This document shows positions 27,601 through 35,090 of a DNA stretch of 46,620 bases, piece by piece. The stretch's first letter is position 1; every line of letters starts with the position of its first letter. Made by a program: the position numbers and the translations under genes. Source of the stretch: Prevotellaceae bacterium UBA1746 (GTDB lineage: Bacteria; Bacteroidota; Bacteroidia; Bacteroidales; Bacteroidaceae); assembly GCA_002314875.1 (NCBI GenBank), contig DCHS01000051.1, positions 1 to 46,620 of the forward strand. Direction: 5' to 3'. The notes under the pieces were generated by a model. That model was given only the letters and a program-made list of their open reading frames with translations, was not told where the DNA came from and ran no database searches.

Positions 27601-29437
27601 AGACCTGATCATCGGTATTGATCTTGAGGTTATCGAACTTTACGCAGACCATGACGGTGGTTCCCATCGGATTCCACTCAATCTTACCCTTACCCTTCCA
27701 GGAACCGTCCTTGTTCTGGTTGAAGTCCTTGGAGTCAATCGTCAGGGTATATTCGCCGATGGTAACTTTCTTGCCGCGAAGATCAGCAGCCGTCTTTGTC
27801 GTTGGCTTTGTATTTTCAATAACAATCTGGTTTGAGCATTCAAAATACTTCTTGTATAAATGCTCAATCATTGCAAAGTCAACGACATTAATCTCGTCAT
27901 TGATAAAGGCTACTGACGACTGATTCGTACACTTCGGTACAATCTGGAGCACCATGTAGTCGTTCTTCTGAACGAGTGGTTCCAGTTCGGCCCAGGTGAA
28001 GAGGGCTTTCAAATCCTCCTCATTGGTAACAGTCTTTGTAATAATAGGCTTTGTGAGCAATGTCTCAGCCTTATCGGCCTTTTCATCACCCTTGAAAAGC
28101 TTGACCTCGTAGGTAAAGGTACAATCATTGGGATTCTCACCTTCACCACCGACATAATAGACACTCTTCCAAGAGCAGTTGATGTCGTTTCCGATATACA
28201 ACTTACGAGCACCGTAGTCATTAAAGACAGGGGTAAGAATTTCAGGGTTACGGAAAGAATATAGCGCATTGGCGTCTGGCTTTTCTTCCATTTCGTTGTC
28301 ACCCCAATAGAACTCACCTTCGTACTCATCGGCTGTTTCGTCGTCATCATCATCGGCTTTCTCATCATCATCACCGTCATCGGCCTTCTTATCGCCATCG
28401 TCAACTTTCTTATCACCATCGTCGGCCTTATCACCGCCCTTATCACCATCATCTTCAGGTTCAGGAACGACCTTATTGCTTACGATGTGGAAACGGCGAT
28501 AACCGCTCTTTCCCTCGTTCTCCATCATGACATACTTGAAGGTGGAGGTGCTGGTAGGATTGGCTACAACCTGGGCAAGATAGGTCTTGCCGGTCTTGAA
28601 ATAGGCAGAGATAACGGACTGCGGAAGGATACAGGTGGGAGCAACAAGCTTCTTAACCTGATAAACCGTAGGATTGTGATCCATGGCATCGTCCAACTGC
28701 TGGCCGGGGAGTACTTCCACAACGCGGAAGTCATAGTTATAGGTTGAAGTTGCACCGCAAGCGATGGTAGGAATGGTCCAGTTGAACTGCATGACCTCGC
28801 CTACCTTGAAGGCCTGGTCACCGACATTGTCGATATCAGCCGCCATAGGGAGGAAGATGGGAGCCTGGGCCTTGTAGCAGACCGTGAAAGTGGTCTGTCC
28901 CATCTCGGGATTGCTGGCAACAACGGGGGTGGAATACTGAGGATTTGCCCAGCTATAGGCCACGATATGAGCACGATAGAGACCTTCGGGAAGAAGACCG
29001 AAGGCACCGCGGCGATAGTCATCGAAAAGTCCTGCGGGACAACTGATGCGGTCCTCGGGGATATGATCGAAGAGGGCATTCATCTCGACCGTCGTGAGCT
29101 GTTTTACACCATGTGCGGGCACCACGATGGGCTTCAAAGGCTGGATGTCATTGGGCGTAGTGACGCGGAGACCGTCAGAGGGGCTGACGTGCTCGATGTC
29201 CAACTGCAGATAGACATTCTGCTCAATGCCGGTATTGTTGCTCAGCTGAATGGTGAAGTATTTTCCAGGATCAGCAATATACAACAGGACCTGTGGCGGC
29301 AGGATGGGCTGCACAGGGGATACCGTGACCATGACGTTCTGCGCACGAAGCGGAGCAAAAGACTGGGCGAGCAGCAGTACAAACAGCAGTACCGCGGCTT
29401 TCCAATCAATGGACGTTATATGGAGTCTTCTGAACAT
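18683..29437 (-). CDS. Giant secreted protein of 3584 aa
   Basis: Not assigned to a named family. Order: signal peptide (cleavage near residue 32, FAPLRAQ); an N-terminal beta region (residues about 35-320) of the kind seen in large Bacteroidota surface proteins (FTIQLSNNTGIEQNVYLQL, FGLLPEGLYRAHIVAYSW); an acidic DDGDKKADDGD repeat linker (about 325-388); a very long beta-rich region (about 390-2500) with a charged linker near 1480-1520 and a glycine-rich alternating segment near 1620-1670 (GVMFGAQVYGYIDVNLGII); a serine/glycine linker (about 2505-2545); and about 1040 residues of almost pure alpha helix, likely coiled coils. No T9SS tail. It lies between the barrel gene (68 bp) and the fibronectin gene (12 bp). 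Role inferred only: filament, tether or scaffold at the cell surface. Confidence 0.9.
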   Translation of the reverse strand: MFRRLHITSIDWKAAVLLFVLLLAQSFAPLRAQNVMVTVSPVQPILPPQVLLYIADPGKYFTIQLSNNTGIEQNVYLQLDIEHVSPSDGLRVTTPNDIQPLKPIVVPAHGVKQLTTVEMNALFDHIPEDRISCPAGLFDDYRRGAFGLLPEGLYRAHIVAYSWANPQYSTPVVASNPEMGQTTFTVCYKAQAPIFLPMAADIDNVGDQAFKVGEVMQFNWTIPTIACGATSTYNYDFRVVEVLPGQQLDDAMDHNPTVYQVKKLVAPTCILPQSVISAYFKTGKTYLAQVVANPTSTSTFKYVMMENEGKSGYRRFHIVSNKVVPEPEDDGDKGGDKADDGDKKVDDGDKKADDGDDDEKADDDDDETADEYEGEFYWGDNEMEEKPDANALYSFRNPEILTPVFNDYGARKLYIGNDINCSWKSVYYVGGEGENPNDCTFTYEVKLFKGDEKADKAETLLTKPIITKTVTNEEDLKALFTWAELEPLVQKNDYMVLQIVPKCTNQSSVAFINDEINVVDFAMIEHLYKKYFECSNQIVIENTKPTTKTAADLRGKKVTIGEYTLTIDSKDFNQNKDGSWKGKGKIEWNPMGTTVMVCVKFDNLKINTDDQVYEGECQTYAKDAATSDLDTVEQLFSDWGIDKYIGDSGLPYASAISASAKSGAKDLAKAIDLSKYYGYVQKGQAVYNLLGKGNINELYFPVALPDVTNQSPVQLQISTMKFAPTHATMDLIGEFTLPNSSYLKNDILVFGAPRLCISPDNIVPESGTIALLSDFTIKDPKSSYEMTFKCPEDLLKPSDGCYISWHDYAFEMLGVDIDMKIPGLVKDVKGEVKKGADGRPERPIMNIRGSFSDWDDWLIDQVNIDDFQAEDLPGWTFQASDIVYDHSLFRNSDKMGKFPAKYDKKKAGLTGLVDYKGGKYSVENDGDWTGLYVKTVGVRFPKAFEFGSNASDKRLKVDAKNMFFDKSGATMSAGVYNAFKGETGKLGGWSFSLDEVTLNFIQSNFDDCKMKGKIGVPLIKTKDNNPAKLAYNCQIRKALKQGKETENTAYIFTIQQMDDEMNIDMFLAKASFERSLTYFAVEAETTAADTKTRVELLMGGNLRISGSDWVEGKIKDKIKIDISIPDIHFSGLRIANCAHEDWASEYAQIKGMQTSAFNDKTKTILTLYEGKTFNNASKTFFFSTGAWSLASMSKKVGPFEFSLEGFDFESDNNPPAGTKSGGLNLKLGITGKVKVVEGIDISAAAKVFLKFSVYNLTDITNVSATFNECTLDSIGLHTSFCGITLDGSLKREDNSTRKGFAGKIKVVLPGDLFGLDMKGGYYEEKATAIERAYSWGYFVVTMDGKAGVPVPPVQINGFTGGFYFNCSSSAKNPDQVTPKRGKIGIILGMKLSTIGADDIMSGDFTMTVIYDKNRDGEGKGGLTQFLFVGTLDAVGGLIHNKMTILYENTQRDEYFQLTITSDSKLDNVKGLQELNSSFEKFDSEMADLANLEKAESESSSKDKAEGDVKTNNAEQKKTASLGSVSITLDVKITRKVEGRKLDKVKWHVYLGEPTEDKRCKLVLIDFKSKIVTVKVGANAYICVGNELPNDGQLPPIPDKIAKFLDGSDNGSAVSDGIGQADAARSQATANFGGSVVGGVMFGAQVYGYIDVNLGIITAGLDALAGFDVSLRKLSGAVCTNTNGHPGWNEWYGQGQLYAYFAAWLNLHINLGFYKKDLEIANAAIGGVLNMGGPNPTYFDGKLRAKISALGGLIKLNKKFSFTCGNKCELFLGNPLDNFILWDYCSLGDTIQTEGWNKNNAIEPYLSKAPYVNTSAPLEQHFRVLDENEYQRIVKDYSGDAEKLKMEAERTFVFRAKQEAWLYTYEKASNYNPEKKTNNYSNKYKIEWTGGNPTHHILNLASLRSKLEANKFYRLELNGCAYELKQGREVDPVTFDEKDSKYKNTPWKQTKNFFFCTGEDVAFADTCDLEKFVAIAYPSNYNRLHDNIKDNETGKYMKVYLNDAQRPTIALTKDISGTAYRSGKLYWRVLNEKGLELQRVENAWVKNDRMCNMEPRTILSKMEIDGDYIMSLDYATYNVNTKTGAISSDTLNIGRLHVHVVSGNWRTGYQNKSLPYEVPFVGAQLKSYAYPSYTVSDTRDIALGLDQVKIGSKLARNYDPFLYIGYLSNFAFIGGWETDRNKFNLDITTTQSAVMRVKGAGNYEGAFGSKLKTFKPADDNQATNIWDDKEKIRNMFFYDQSQYQGGYGYYPVPAPKSGEYDYLLNTDERAFGFYPSSSYLLNLHHVLTPIKTKYKSTQTFATRIQAACSEVDNYARTRLSAKPTDSEYLKYANEWMQLHRGTYLTCNQATSKEMETGYANYVKADDQDNQFLSLPYYQIGFSGGAASLIARLHWVFPKIMKKEHYRACEDVQLYTSYSLQGISKNCNTDIYNDGTKAYYKDWLKQPDYTFMSTGATFEAEPAMALLKNATFKIYRVNAYDFETGNYTCTNLLNGSCLYQYDVKNPLTSSASVDNSSIAVMSGNGSKTSEGEVTGASASDSASGGTVSETNYRKNEDNLVNYRNQLQEVYLRAQAQYETGHNLVDRKVNHNAYSLNTYIQNCLMNAYYGNMSHLSSAQGYYDELYGHLNKEISTLGKVTPHVSEGQGYLDAAERQYAIIAKGASAKSVVRIEAEKDIETCRKLQNEITWYRNEVSYFKDVVDSLYADAGLFIEKIDILKDPETKKRVETVLKNLKQARDLEESNYISLNSIIKGADVVGTDEDLAYMQQEQKEYKKSYNSYLYADDREKFNKDLNNGNTHANNVINRFDELKKTKGFSDSNTNFYWVGKKNSDVHRIFNDLMALTVPGTPAYNDATNYVKEADEMLAEVQESYTTYRGKIDDMEVIAMDAADWKAKAEQAYAPYGELTAAKNKLKNILEYYFKDYRNNVYPKLVEFWDSRKDEVPKIIDRAKSIYVSGLTKFHDSKMFEKWMDYALMDNVDTITLKWKAELYLFKRYMDKAQPYADAVMEKAALTDNAAQLRAASYNKSVMAEYQAEADKITAYVNGMKYSIYQCHKEAESWRDRFYAYKRIPSYNDTRGKIKAICCSYYDHPGDIDFDPLEYARKYAKPALDFLNEGGIIPLDDYVPISEEDIDIVKGLYDKTAALDANDNSLAEELANQARRDIDKYQSNLYDYYNIPDVMSLDYDWLLLFGCTKDEIDCDFRPDHDLMESYESRKNGLNSLKDNITEAVQEAQSSLLAMKAKEDDLRALWEKVETFRPWIKARHESGYCNWSNGVLRTNALADYYEECAKDITTNWDNLNSLTLKASDCMKRHQAGKASIEELSAIRQELEDAEGDYRTSRDNWKGAMLVKLSSGTFYDPDNDFAEKYDSYRAKVEGDIPQNLITPLEKMYADDVKRIADAEASINAAPTSYQAWEMVTGYYRYVSEFTFRGGDEMRAWNKAVDAYVSQGLAYANDVEAMEQLSADIYRAYQEVETTFKSFRSIVATQAELDAAINTYEQYAADYRALAEKYPDIDTKMETLLMKANTAKDDVGYDNLTRDGAEILANAQTAFAAAKKRYADCLAKLSLTTLTNMDKVVNTRK

Positions 29438-29483
29438 ATCCTTATATATATTAGAGGAGTTGTATTTTTGTTTGGGGTTTAGA

Positions 29484-29524
29484 GGGTTTATAAACCAGCG
29501 AAGCTTTATAAACCAAGCGAAGCG
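29484..29524. repeat. Tandem duplication across the barrel gene stop
   Basis: Two adjacent copies of about 18 bp (minus strand: GCTTCGCT(T)GGTTTATAA) lie at the 3' end of the barrel gene. Each contains the TAA, so the duplicated stop follows directly after the real one. Confidence 0.7.
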
Positions 29525-31251
29525 CTGTCACCCTTCTTCTTTGCCTTCTTCTTCAGATGAAGGAGGGAGAAGGTGTAGGCGTAATTGAGGCTGATGGTGA
29601 TGTCGGTGCAGTCGAGATGACTCTCGATCTTGCTCATGTTGACATCGCCGTACTTGTTAAAACAAGCGCTGGCGGAGAAGACGTGGTCTTCCTTGAGGGT
29701 GTAGCTGGCACCGAGATCAAAACCGACGCTCATGCTCTTGGACTGACGTTCGACCTCGTTGTAGCAGAGGGAAACGGAAGCGTTGACATTGAGGTTGTTC
29801 TTCGAAAGGAAGGAACGGCTGGTACCAAAGGTAGCAACATCGCTGGAATACTTGGTCTTATAACCCTTGGAGCCCTGATGGCTGGCAGAACCCGTGAAGC
29901 TCATGCCCCAGGGCTTGACTTCGAGACTGTAGGTCACACCGAGAGCGGTGGTGGAAACATCGCTTTCGCCGGTGGCATAGCGGTTGAGGTCCTTGTTCTG
30001 GGTATAGTTGCCGGAGAGGACGATGTTATGACCGAAGAGATCGGTATCGAAATTATAGGAGGGCGTCAGACTGTAGCTGGACATGATACGGCGTACTTCC
30101 GTGCTGTCGTTAACGGCAAGGGTTCCATCGCCCTGCGACTGGAGGTAGCCGTTGTAGCTCATCGCGAGATTGAGGCCCTTGGCAATGGGAGCATTCAGAC
30201 TGGCAGAATAGACAAAACCGCGGGTGGTATAGAGCTGCTGCTTCGTCAGATTATCGCTCTGGCCATTGAAAGTGGCGGAGAGGGAAATCTTGTGGAAGAG
30301 GTTGGTTCCCATCGTAACACCGAGGGACTGGTAGTTGTTGGACATGTAGTACGTTCCGAGGGAGGTGTAGTCGGGCTGTACCATGCGGTAGTTGACGCTC
30401 GTGGTGAAATTCTTGAAACTCAAATTCATGCTCGCATCACCGGCGAAACGCATCAATGAGGAGTATTTGGCATCAAAGACCTTACCGAAATTGTTCTGAA
30501 GGGGAATGTCCTTCACACGGGTATTCGTGGAGAAAACGGAACCTGCCGCATTGGCGGTGAACGACAACCAGTTGGTCGGAGTCACGGCTCCCTTCAAACC
30601 GACGACGATGTTCTCCTGGGGATTAACTTTCTCCCACCACTGCTCATCGACGGAATTGGGACGGTCGTACGCGCGGAGAAGATAGAGGTCGAGGTAGTTC
30701 CTGCTGTTTCCATAGCCCACCTTGAAGCCCCAGCCCACACGCTGATACTGTGGGGTACGGGCAAACGGATCGGTAGGATCGGGATTGATGGCCTTGCGGA
30801 GATTACCGTAGAACGCTCCTGTACGGAAGCCCTTATGGTTGTATTCCAAACCGATACCGTTCCAGGACATGCCGAGAACGTACGGGGAGAACTCCATGGA
30901 GGAACGACCGAAGTGTCCCGTCCAGCCTTTATAGGAGGGGCTGACGTTGAAAGAGAGGTGCGGGTAATTGAACGACAGGTTGGAATTGGTATAACTCAGC
31001 GAGAAAGGCATGTTAAAACCATACAACGAGATGTTCAGATTTGCATACACCGAATTGCTCAACGGTGAAGCATAGCCATCGCCCACCGAGGAGTAGTGGT
31101 ACGTGTTCTGCGTACCAACGGCTCCCGTGATGATGAGGGGATCGCTTTTGGCAATGTCGGAGATGTTCTGCGCACACACGTCAGCGGTCCCCCCGAGCAT
31201 CAGGGCGACGGCTGCGATCAGCGGAAGAATGTGGGTTCGGAATCTTGACAT
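29506..31251 (-). CDS. Predicted outer-membrane beta-barrel protein (581 aa)
   Basis: Signal peptide (MSRFRTHILPLIAAVALMLGGTADVCA), then a protein dominated by alternating strands: for example YANLNISLYGFNMPFSLSYTN, LNLAMSYNGYLQSQG, YSLTPSYNFDTDLFGHNIVLSGNY and a last strand ITISLNYAYTFSLL followed by a short lysine-rich tail. This pattern and length suggest a barrel of about 24-28 strands. No plug or TonB box was noted, so it is not an obvious SusC. It precedes the giant gene by 68 bp and follows T9SS protein A by 83 bp; it may be the membrane anchor or exit channel of the complex, by inference from position. The stop region is tandemly duplicated. Confidence 0.85.
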   Translation of the reverse strand: MSRFRTHILPLIAAVALMLGGTADVCAQNISDIAKSDPLIITGAVGTQNTYHYSSVGDGYASPLSNSVYANLNISLYGFNMPFSLSYTNSNLSFNYPHLSFNVSPSYKGWTGHFGRSSMEFSPYVLGMSWNGIGLEYNHKGFRTGAFYGNLRKAINPDPTDPFARTPQYQRVGWGFKVGYGNSRNYLDLYLLRAYDRPNSVDEQWWEKVNPQENIVVGLKGAVTPTNWLSFTANAAGSVFSTNTRVKDIPLQNNFGKVFDAKYSSLMRFAGDASMNLSFKNFTTSVNYRMVQPDYTSLGTYYMSNNYQSLGVTMGTNLFHKISLSATFNGQSDNLTKQQLYTTRGFVYSASLNAPIAKGLNLAMSYNGYLQSQGDGTLAVNDSTEVRRIMSSYSLTPSYNFDTDLFGHNIVLSGNYTQNKDLNRYATGESDVSTTALGVTYSLEVKPWGMSFTGSASHQGSKGYKTKYSSDVATFGTSRSFLSKNNLNVNASVSLCYNEVERQSKSMSVGFDLGASYTLKEDHVFSASACFNKYGDVNMSKIESHLDCTDITISLNYAYTFSLLHLKKKAKKKGDSASLGL

Positions 31252-31334
31252 GCTTTATGAGGTTAATTGTTATTCAAGTTTTTTCAAGAATTTGAGAATT
31301 AGAGATATCTCAGGATGGGAAATTCTACAATTCA

Positions 31335-34300
31335 CTAATTCTTGATTATCTTCTTGCCACCACGGATATAGACGCCATGGCTGGGAGAGAGGATGCGACG
31401 GCCGCTGAGGTCGTAGAGGGTTTCATCACCGGAGGTTGCAGAAAGAACGGGGATGCCGTTCAAACCTTCGGGAGCAAGGAAGCGGACAGGCTGACGGAGA
31501 CTGCCGGCTGCGGGGGTAAAGGCAAGGGTTTCTGCCAGACGGAATTCGCTGCTGCCAGCACCAAGGCGGAAGGTAATCTGCTCGCCGGCCTTGCCATGGA
31601 CCGTGATGAAGAACAACTGCTCACCATTACAATCCACTACTCTGCCCTCTCCACGGCATTCACCACCGACAAAGGCACCCATGGTCAGGTGACGGGCTTC
31701 GTCAACACCGTCCAACTGGGCTATGAGGGTCATGTTATTGGGATAAGCAGCGGGATTGAAGTCCCAATGATGGGAAGCAGCGCGCTGGTTGGAACCTGAA
31801 AGCTCGGAGAAGTCGGGCTGGCTCAAAGACAACTCACTCGGATAAACCAGGTCGGTCTCCTCTCCTGCGTTGTAGAAGATGAAGCCGTTACCATAGCGGA
31901 AGGTTTCGATGCTGCCCATCCAGTCTTCACCGTCACATTCGGCAAAGCCGTCAGAGAGGCTGACCATGCGGTTGCCCTCGGCAACAGGGAGGATTTCGGC
32001 AATCTCAAAGAAATCGCGGGAATACTGGTAGGGATAGGGAATCCAGTTCCAACCGGGATTGAGCTGAACGGACTGGCTCTTCGTAAGGATGCCGGGAGCA
32101 CCGTAGCAGTTGGGATAATGGAAGGTAAAGTCCTTATCGAGAGTGGCCTTCACCTTGTAGCAGCCTTCAGGAGTGATGTCGGTCAGGTCACCGAAGAAAC
32201 CGTAGTCAGGATCCTTATAGTTGGTCGCGGATTCAGAACGGACATCGACTATCTTGCCGTCAAAATACAGCTGGTCAATGGTTTCCAGAGGCTGTTTACT
32301 ATTTAAATAATAGAAGGTGTACCATGCCCAGTCCTTATGGAATTCCTGATCGGCAAAAGAAGTGACAGAGAATGAGTTCTCATACTGATATTTACCATCA
32401 TCGTAACTGACAACAACTTGCATCGTACCGATGATGTAGGGACAGAGAACGAAGTAGATGCCATCGCCTCGCTCTTCGAAGTGGGCGTCCATCGGATTCC
32501 AGCCGGCTTCAGCATAGTCCACATCATCGGAAATAATGCTGACATTGAAGTTGCCGACAAGGACACTGGCCTTCTCCGGAACAATCGTCACCTTGATGGC
32601 AGAGGTCTCAAAGCGATTGAGGTTCCTGGGAACTCTGATTTGCATGTCTTCAAGGGCAATATCGTCAATAACGACGGTCACCGTTGCGGACGCGCGATAA
32701 ATAAAGTCGAGTTCTGCAGCATCGAGGATAATGCTGATGGGAGCGCCGGCGGTCTCCTTAACGGCGGTGAGGATGAAGCCGTTGACATCGTAATATTCGC
32801 TGGTCTCCACCAGACGGAGCTTGAAGTCAGGACAATAGCCGAGTTCGTGTTCCAGATTGCGGTAGGCAACGGTACGCTCGAGATGGTCCTCACTATCGTA
32901 GAAGTCGAAAGTCAGATGATCACGGAGATCGACGGGCTCATACTTATAGACGGTGATATCGTCCAGGCGGAGTTTTACATTGCTGTCAAAATAGGCATAG
33001 GGCTGAATATACACCATGGCGCTCTGGGCAAAGATACGGCTTTGGAGACCCTTGTATTCGAGGTACATGCTGCAGGGATAACCCTCTTCGGTCGTACTCT
33101 TGAGGGCGGTGAGGGTATAGCCGTCAGCACCCACTTTGTAGTAATCATTGCCCTCAAACTGCCAATGCCAGGTGAAGGCGGGATCGTAGCCGAGATAGTC
33201 CTCCATTCCGTTGAAGGGAATGTCCACGGTCTCTCCGTCCTCAGTAATACGGAAGATGATGTGCTCGCGCGCATCGGCGGTACCGCCACGCTCCATATAA
33301 AAATCAGACAGCAGCATTTCAACCTCGCCATTCATTCTTTCGAAAGGCTTGACATAGAGGGTGGAAGCCAAAGGATAGTTGATGCAGTCAAGGTAAGCGA
33401 TGTTACCGGAAATCGGCGTTCCTTCGGGAGAGGTACGCAACAGAGCTTCGAGAGAATATTGGTCTGCACCCACGCTGTAAGTGTCACTTTCTTTCCAGAT
33501 GAAAGTCATTCTGGAAACAGGATCGTAGCCATAGCGTGCTTCGAAGTCCTTGAAGAATTCCTTGTAAGCGAATAGTTCATAAGAGCTGAAATCCTCACTG
33601 TACTGCTTCACCTGGATATAATCGCGAAGGTCAGCAGTGGCAGAGGAACGGAGGTCGCACTCAATGGAACTGAGTTCAAATTCAACATGACCGTCGAGGA
33701 TATCGTAGGGGGTAATGTAAAGCATTCCCTCGCCAAAAACCTGGTTCGTGCCAACAGTAACCTGCATGAACAAACCATCTTTCGTCGTGGGATAAAGAGC
33801 AGTAAGGACTAAGTCTTCATCCACCTCATAACGATCACTCATTGTAACAAAATTCACTTGTGGCTTATAGCCCAGATAGGCCTCCAGACCGTTATAGGGA
33901 ACTTGAATGTATTTATTCAAATCGATTTCACCATTTTCATCGTAACCACTTTCCTCACCTTCCTTGAGGAAAAGCACGGTGATTTCCTGCTTCATATCAT
34001 GTTTTTCACCCACTTCCAGATGGACGTCATTCAAAAGAATGCGAATGTTATGATCCATCGGATCGTAAGGCTCAACATAGACCATACCCCAGATGCTGAA
34101 GTCTTTATGGCGAAAGGATATCTTGCCACTCACACTCTCACCGTATTTCCTCGTTCTTCTCTTGGCATGGGCATAAATCTTGTCGTTGGCCTCAATCTCA
34201 AAATCGACATAGTTGCTTTCGTCCCACTTAGTAGTGAAAGTGCTGGGGAAGGCTGACAGGTCACGGAAATAATACTTCACCACCCCCATGATATCGTCAT

Positions 34301-34835
34301 CATAGTATTCAGCCCTCATCATATCTATGAGATTGTCGGAAACGGGCTTGTCGGTGAGATGGAGATGGATATCGTCAAGGTAGAAAAAATAGCCTCCGTA
34401 AACAAGGTCGAGAACGTTGAATTCTTCCAGATGGGAAAGGTCGCCATGGGTTTCGCCATCAAAATCATATTGCTTGCGGAAGGTGTACTCTTCCCCATTA
34501 ATCCTGGTCTTCAAGGTAATCTTCTTACCCTGATCGTCGGAATTACCATAGACCTTCAGGTGGCCATAATGTATCATACCGTCGGGATGCTCCGCTGTCG
34601 GCGCATCCAACGAAAATTCGCTACTGTTGGCGATGACATCACCACGGCACTCGCCGTCGATGAATGCAGCAACCTCGATGTATGCGCTGGCATCGACGAG
34701 CGCACCGTCCAACTTCATCTCAAAGTTGATGTTGGTGCTGCCTTGATAATCCGTACTCTCAGGACCCGTCCAATACTGGGCCCACCCCGCCATGGCAACG
34801 AGGAACAAGAGCAATAAAGAAAGTACCTTCTTCAT
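31335..34835 (-). CDS. T9SS-tailed tandem-repeat surface protein (A)
   Basis: Secreted protein of 1166 aa, function unknown, first large gene of the train. Order: signal peptide (MKKVLSLLLLFLVAMAGWAQ); N-terminal domain with IEVAAFIDGECRGD and QYDFDGETHGDLSHL (residues about 20-145); about five repeats of 115-121 aa with PYD-type starts near residues 256, 377, 497 and 612 and a divergent one near 151, each with a DLRDYI-like and an LGYxP motif; an Ig-like stretch; a domain with GWNWIPYPYQYS; a second ECRGEG domain; and a T9SS sorting tail (LYDLSGRRILSPSHGVYIRGGKKIIKN-like). Same layout as protein B at 9399-12539, so an ancient duplication now brackets the train. Ends in TAG. Confidence 0.88.
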   Translation of the reverse strand: MKKVLSLLLLFLVAMAGWAQYWTGPESTDYQGSTNINFEMKLDGALVDASAYIEVAAFIDGECRGDVIANSSEFSLDAPTAEHPDGMIHYGHLKVYGNSDDQGKKITLKTRINGEEYTFRKQYDFDGETHGDLSHLEEFNVLDLVYGGYFFYLDDIHLHLTDKPVSDNLIDMMRAEYYDDDIMGVVKYYFRDLSAFPSTFTTKWDESNYVDFEIEANDKIYAHAKRRTRKYGESVSGKISFRHKDFSIWGMVYVEPYDPMDHNIRILLNDVHLEVGEKHDMKQEITVLFLKEGEESGYDENGEIDLNKYIQVPYNGLEAYLGYKPQVNFVTMSDRYEVDEDLVLTALYPTTKDGLFMQVTVGTNQVFGEGMLYITPYDILDGHVEFELSSIECDLRSSATADLRDYIQVKQYSEDFSSYELFAYKEFFKDFEARYGYDPVSRMTFIWKESDTYSVGADQYSLEALLRTSPEGTPISGNIAYLDCINYPLASTLYVKPFERMNGEVEMLLSDFYMERGGTADAREHIIFRITEDGETVDIPFNGMEDYLGYDPAFTWHWQFEGNDYYKVGADGYTLTALKSTTEEGYPCSMYLEYKGLQSRIFAQSAMVYIQPYAYFDSNVKLRLDDITVYKYEPVDLRDHLTFDFYDSEDHLERTVAYRNLEHELGYCPDFKLRLVETSEYYDVNGFILTAVKETAGAPISIILDAAELDFIYRASATVTVVIDDIALEDMQIRVPRNLNRFETSAIKVTIVPEKASVLVGNFNVSIISDDVDYAEAGWNPMDAHFEERGDGIYFVLCPYIIGTMQVVVSYDDGKYQYENSFSVTSFADQEFHKDWAWYTFYYLNSKQPLETIDQLYFDGKIVDVRSESATNYKDPDYGFFGDLTDITPEGCYKVKATLDKDFTFHYPNCYGAPGILTKSQSVQLNPGWNWIPYPYQYSRDFFEIAEILPVAEGNRMVSLSDGFAECDGEDWMGSIETFRYGNGFIFYNAGEETDLVYPSELSLSQPDFSELSGSNQRAASHHWDFNPAAYPNNMTLIAQLDGVDEARHLTMGAFVGGECRGEGRVVDCNGEQLFFITVHGKAGEQITFRLGAGSSEFRLAETLAFTPAAGSLRQPVRFLAPEGLNGIPVLSATSGDETLYDLSGRRILSPSHGVYIRGGKKIIKN

Positions 34836-34907
34836 GGGATATTAGGTTTAATGATTTGGGGAAGAGAAACCGGCGAACCGGCAATACTGGTTTTCAACAA
34901 TTTCGGA

Positions 34908-35066
34908 TTAACCGATTCTAAAGATTTTTTTCCACCAGGGAAGTTCCTGGGTTGGAGACTGATCCTCATCACGCGAATCCATCTGCGCCTCCATCCGGTC
35001 AATTTCCTGCTCCAGTTCTTCTAAAGAAGTTGTAGCATTTTTCGGTTGTATAGTTTCTTGGTCCAT
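34908..35066 (-). CDS. Small charged protein (52 aa) at the head of the train
   Basis: A short reading frame, MDQETIQPKNATTSLEELEQ through to ELPWWKKIFRIG, ends in TAA. It has a negatively charged heptad-like helix (LEELEQEIDRMEAQMD) and a short basic-aromatic tail (PWWKKIFRIG) that could touch a membrane or partner. A TAAATTTG promoter box lies about 30 bases upstream, and the T9SS A gene starts 72 bp after it, so it is probably the first gene of the long operon. No homologue recognised. The case for coding rests on the promoter position, the ATG and the amino-acid composition. Confidence 0.6.
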   Translation of the reverse strand: MDQETIQPKNATTSLEELEQEIDRMEAQMDSRDEDQSPTQELPWWKKIFRIG

Positions 35067-35090
35067 AATGCGTCTTTTTATACTTTTCTA

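Noticed and set aside
26021..27835. 604-codon plus-strand frame opposite the giant gene
   Set aside because: It lies wholly inside the continuous 3584-codon gene and shows only shadow composition.
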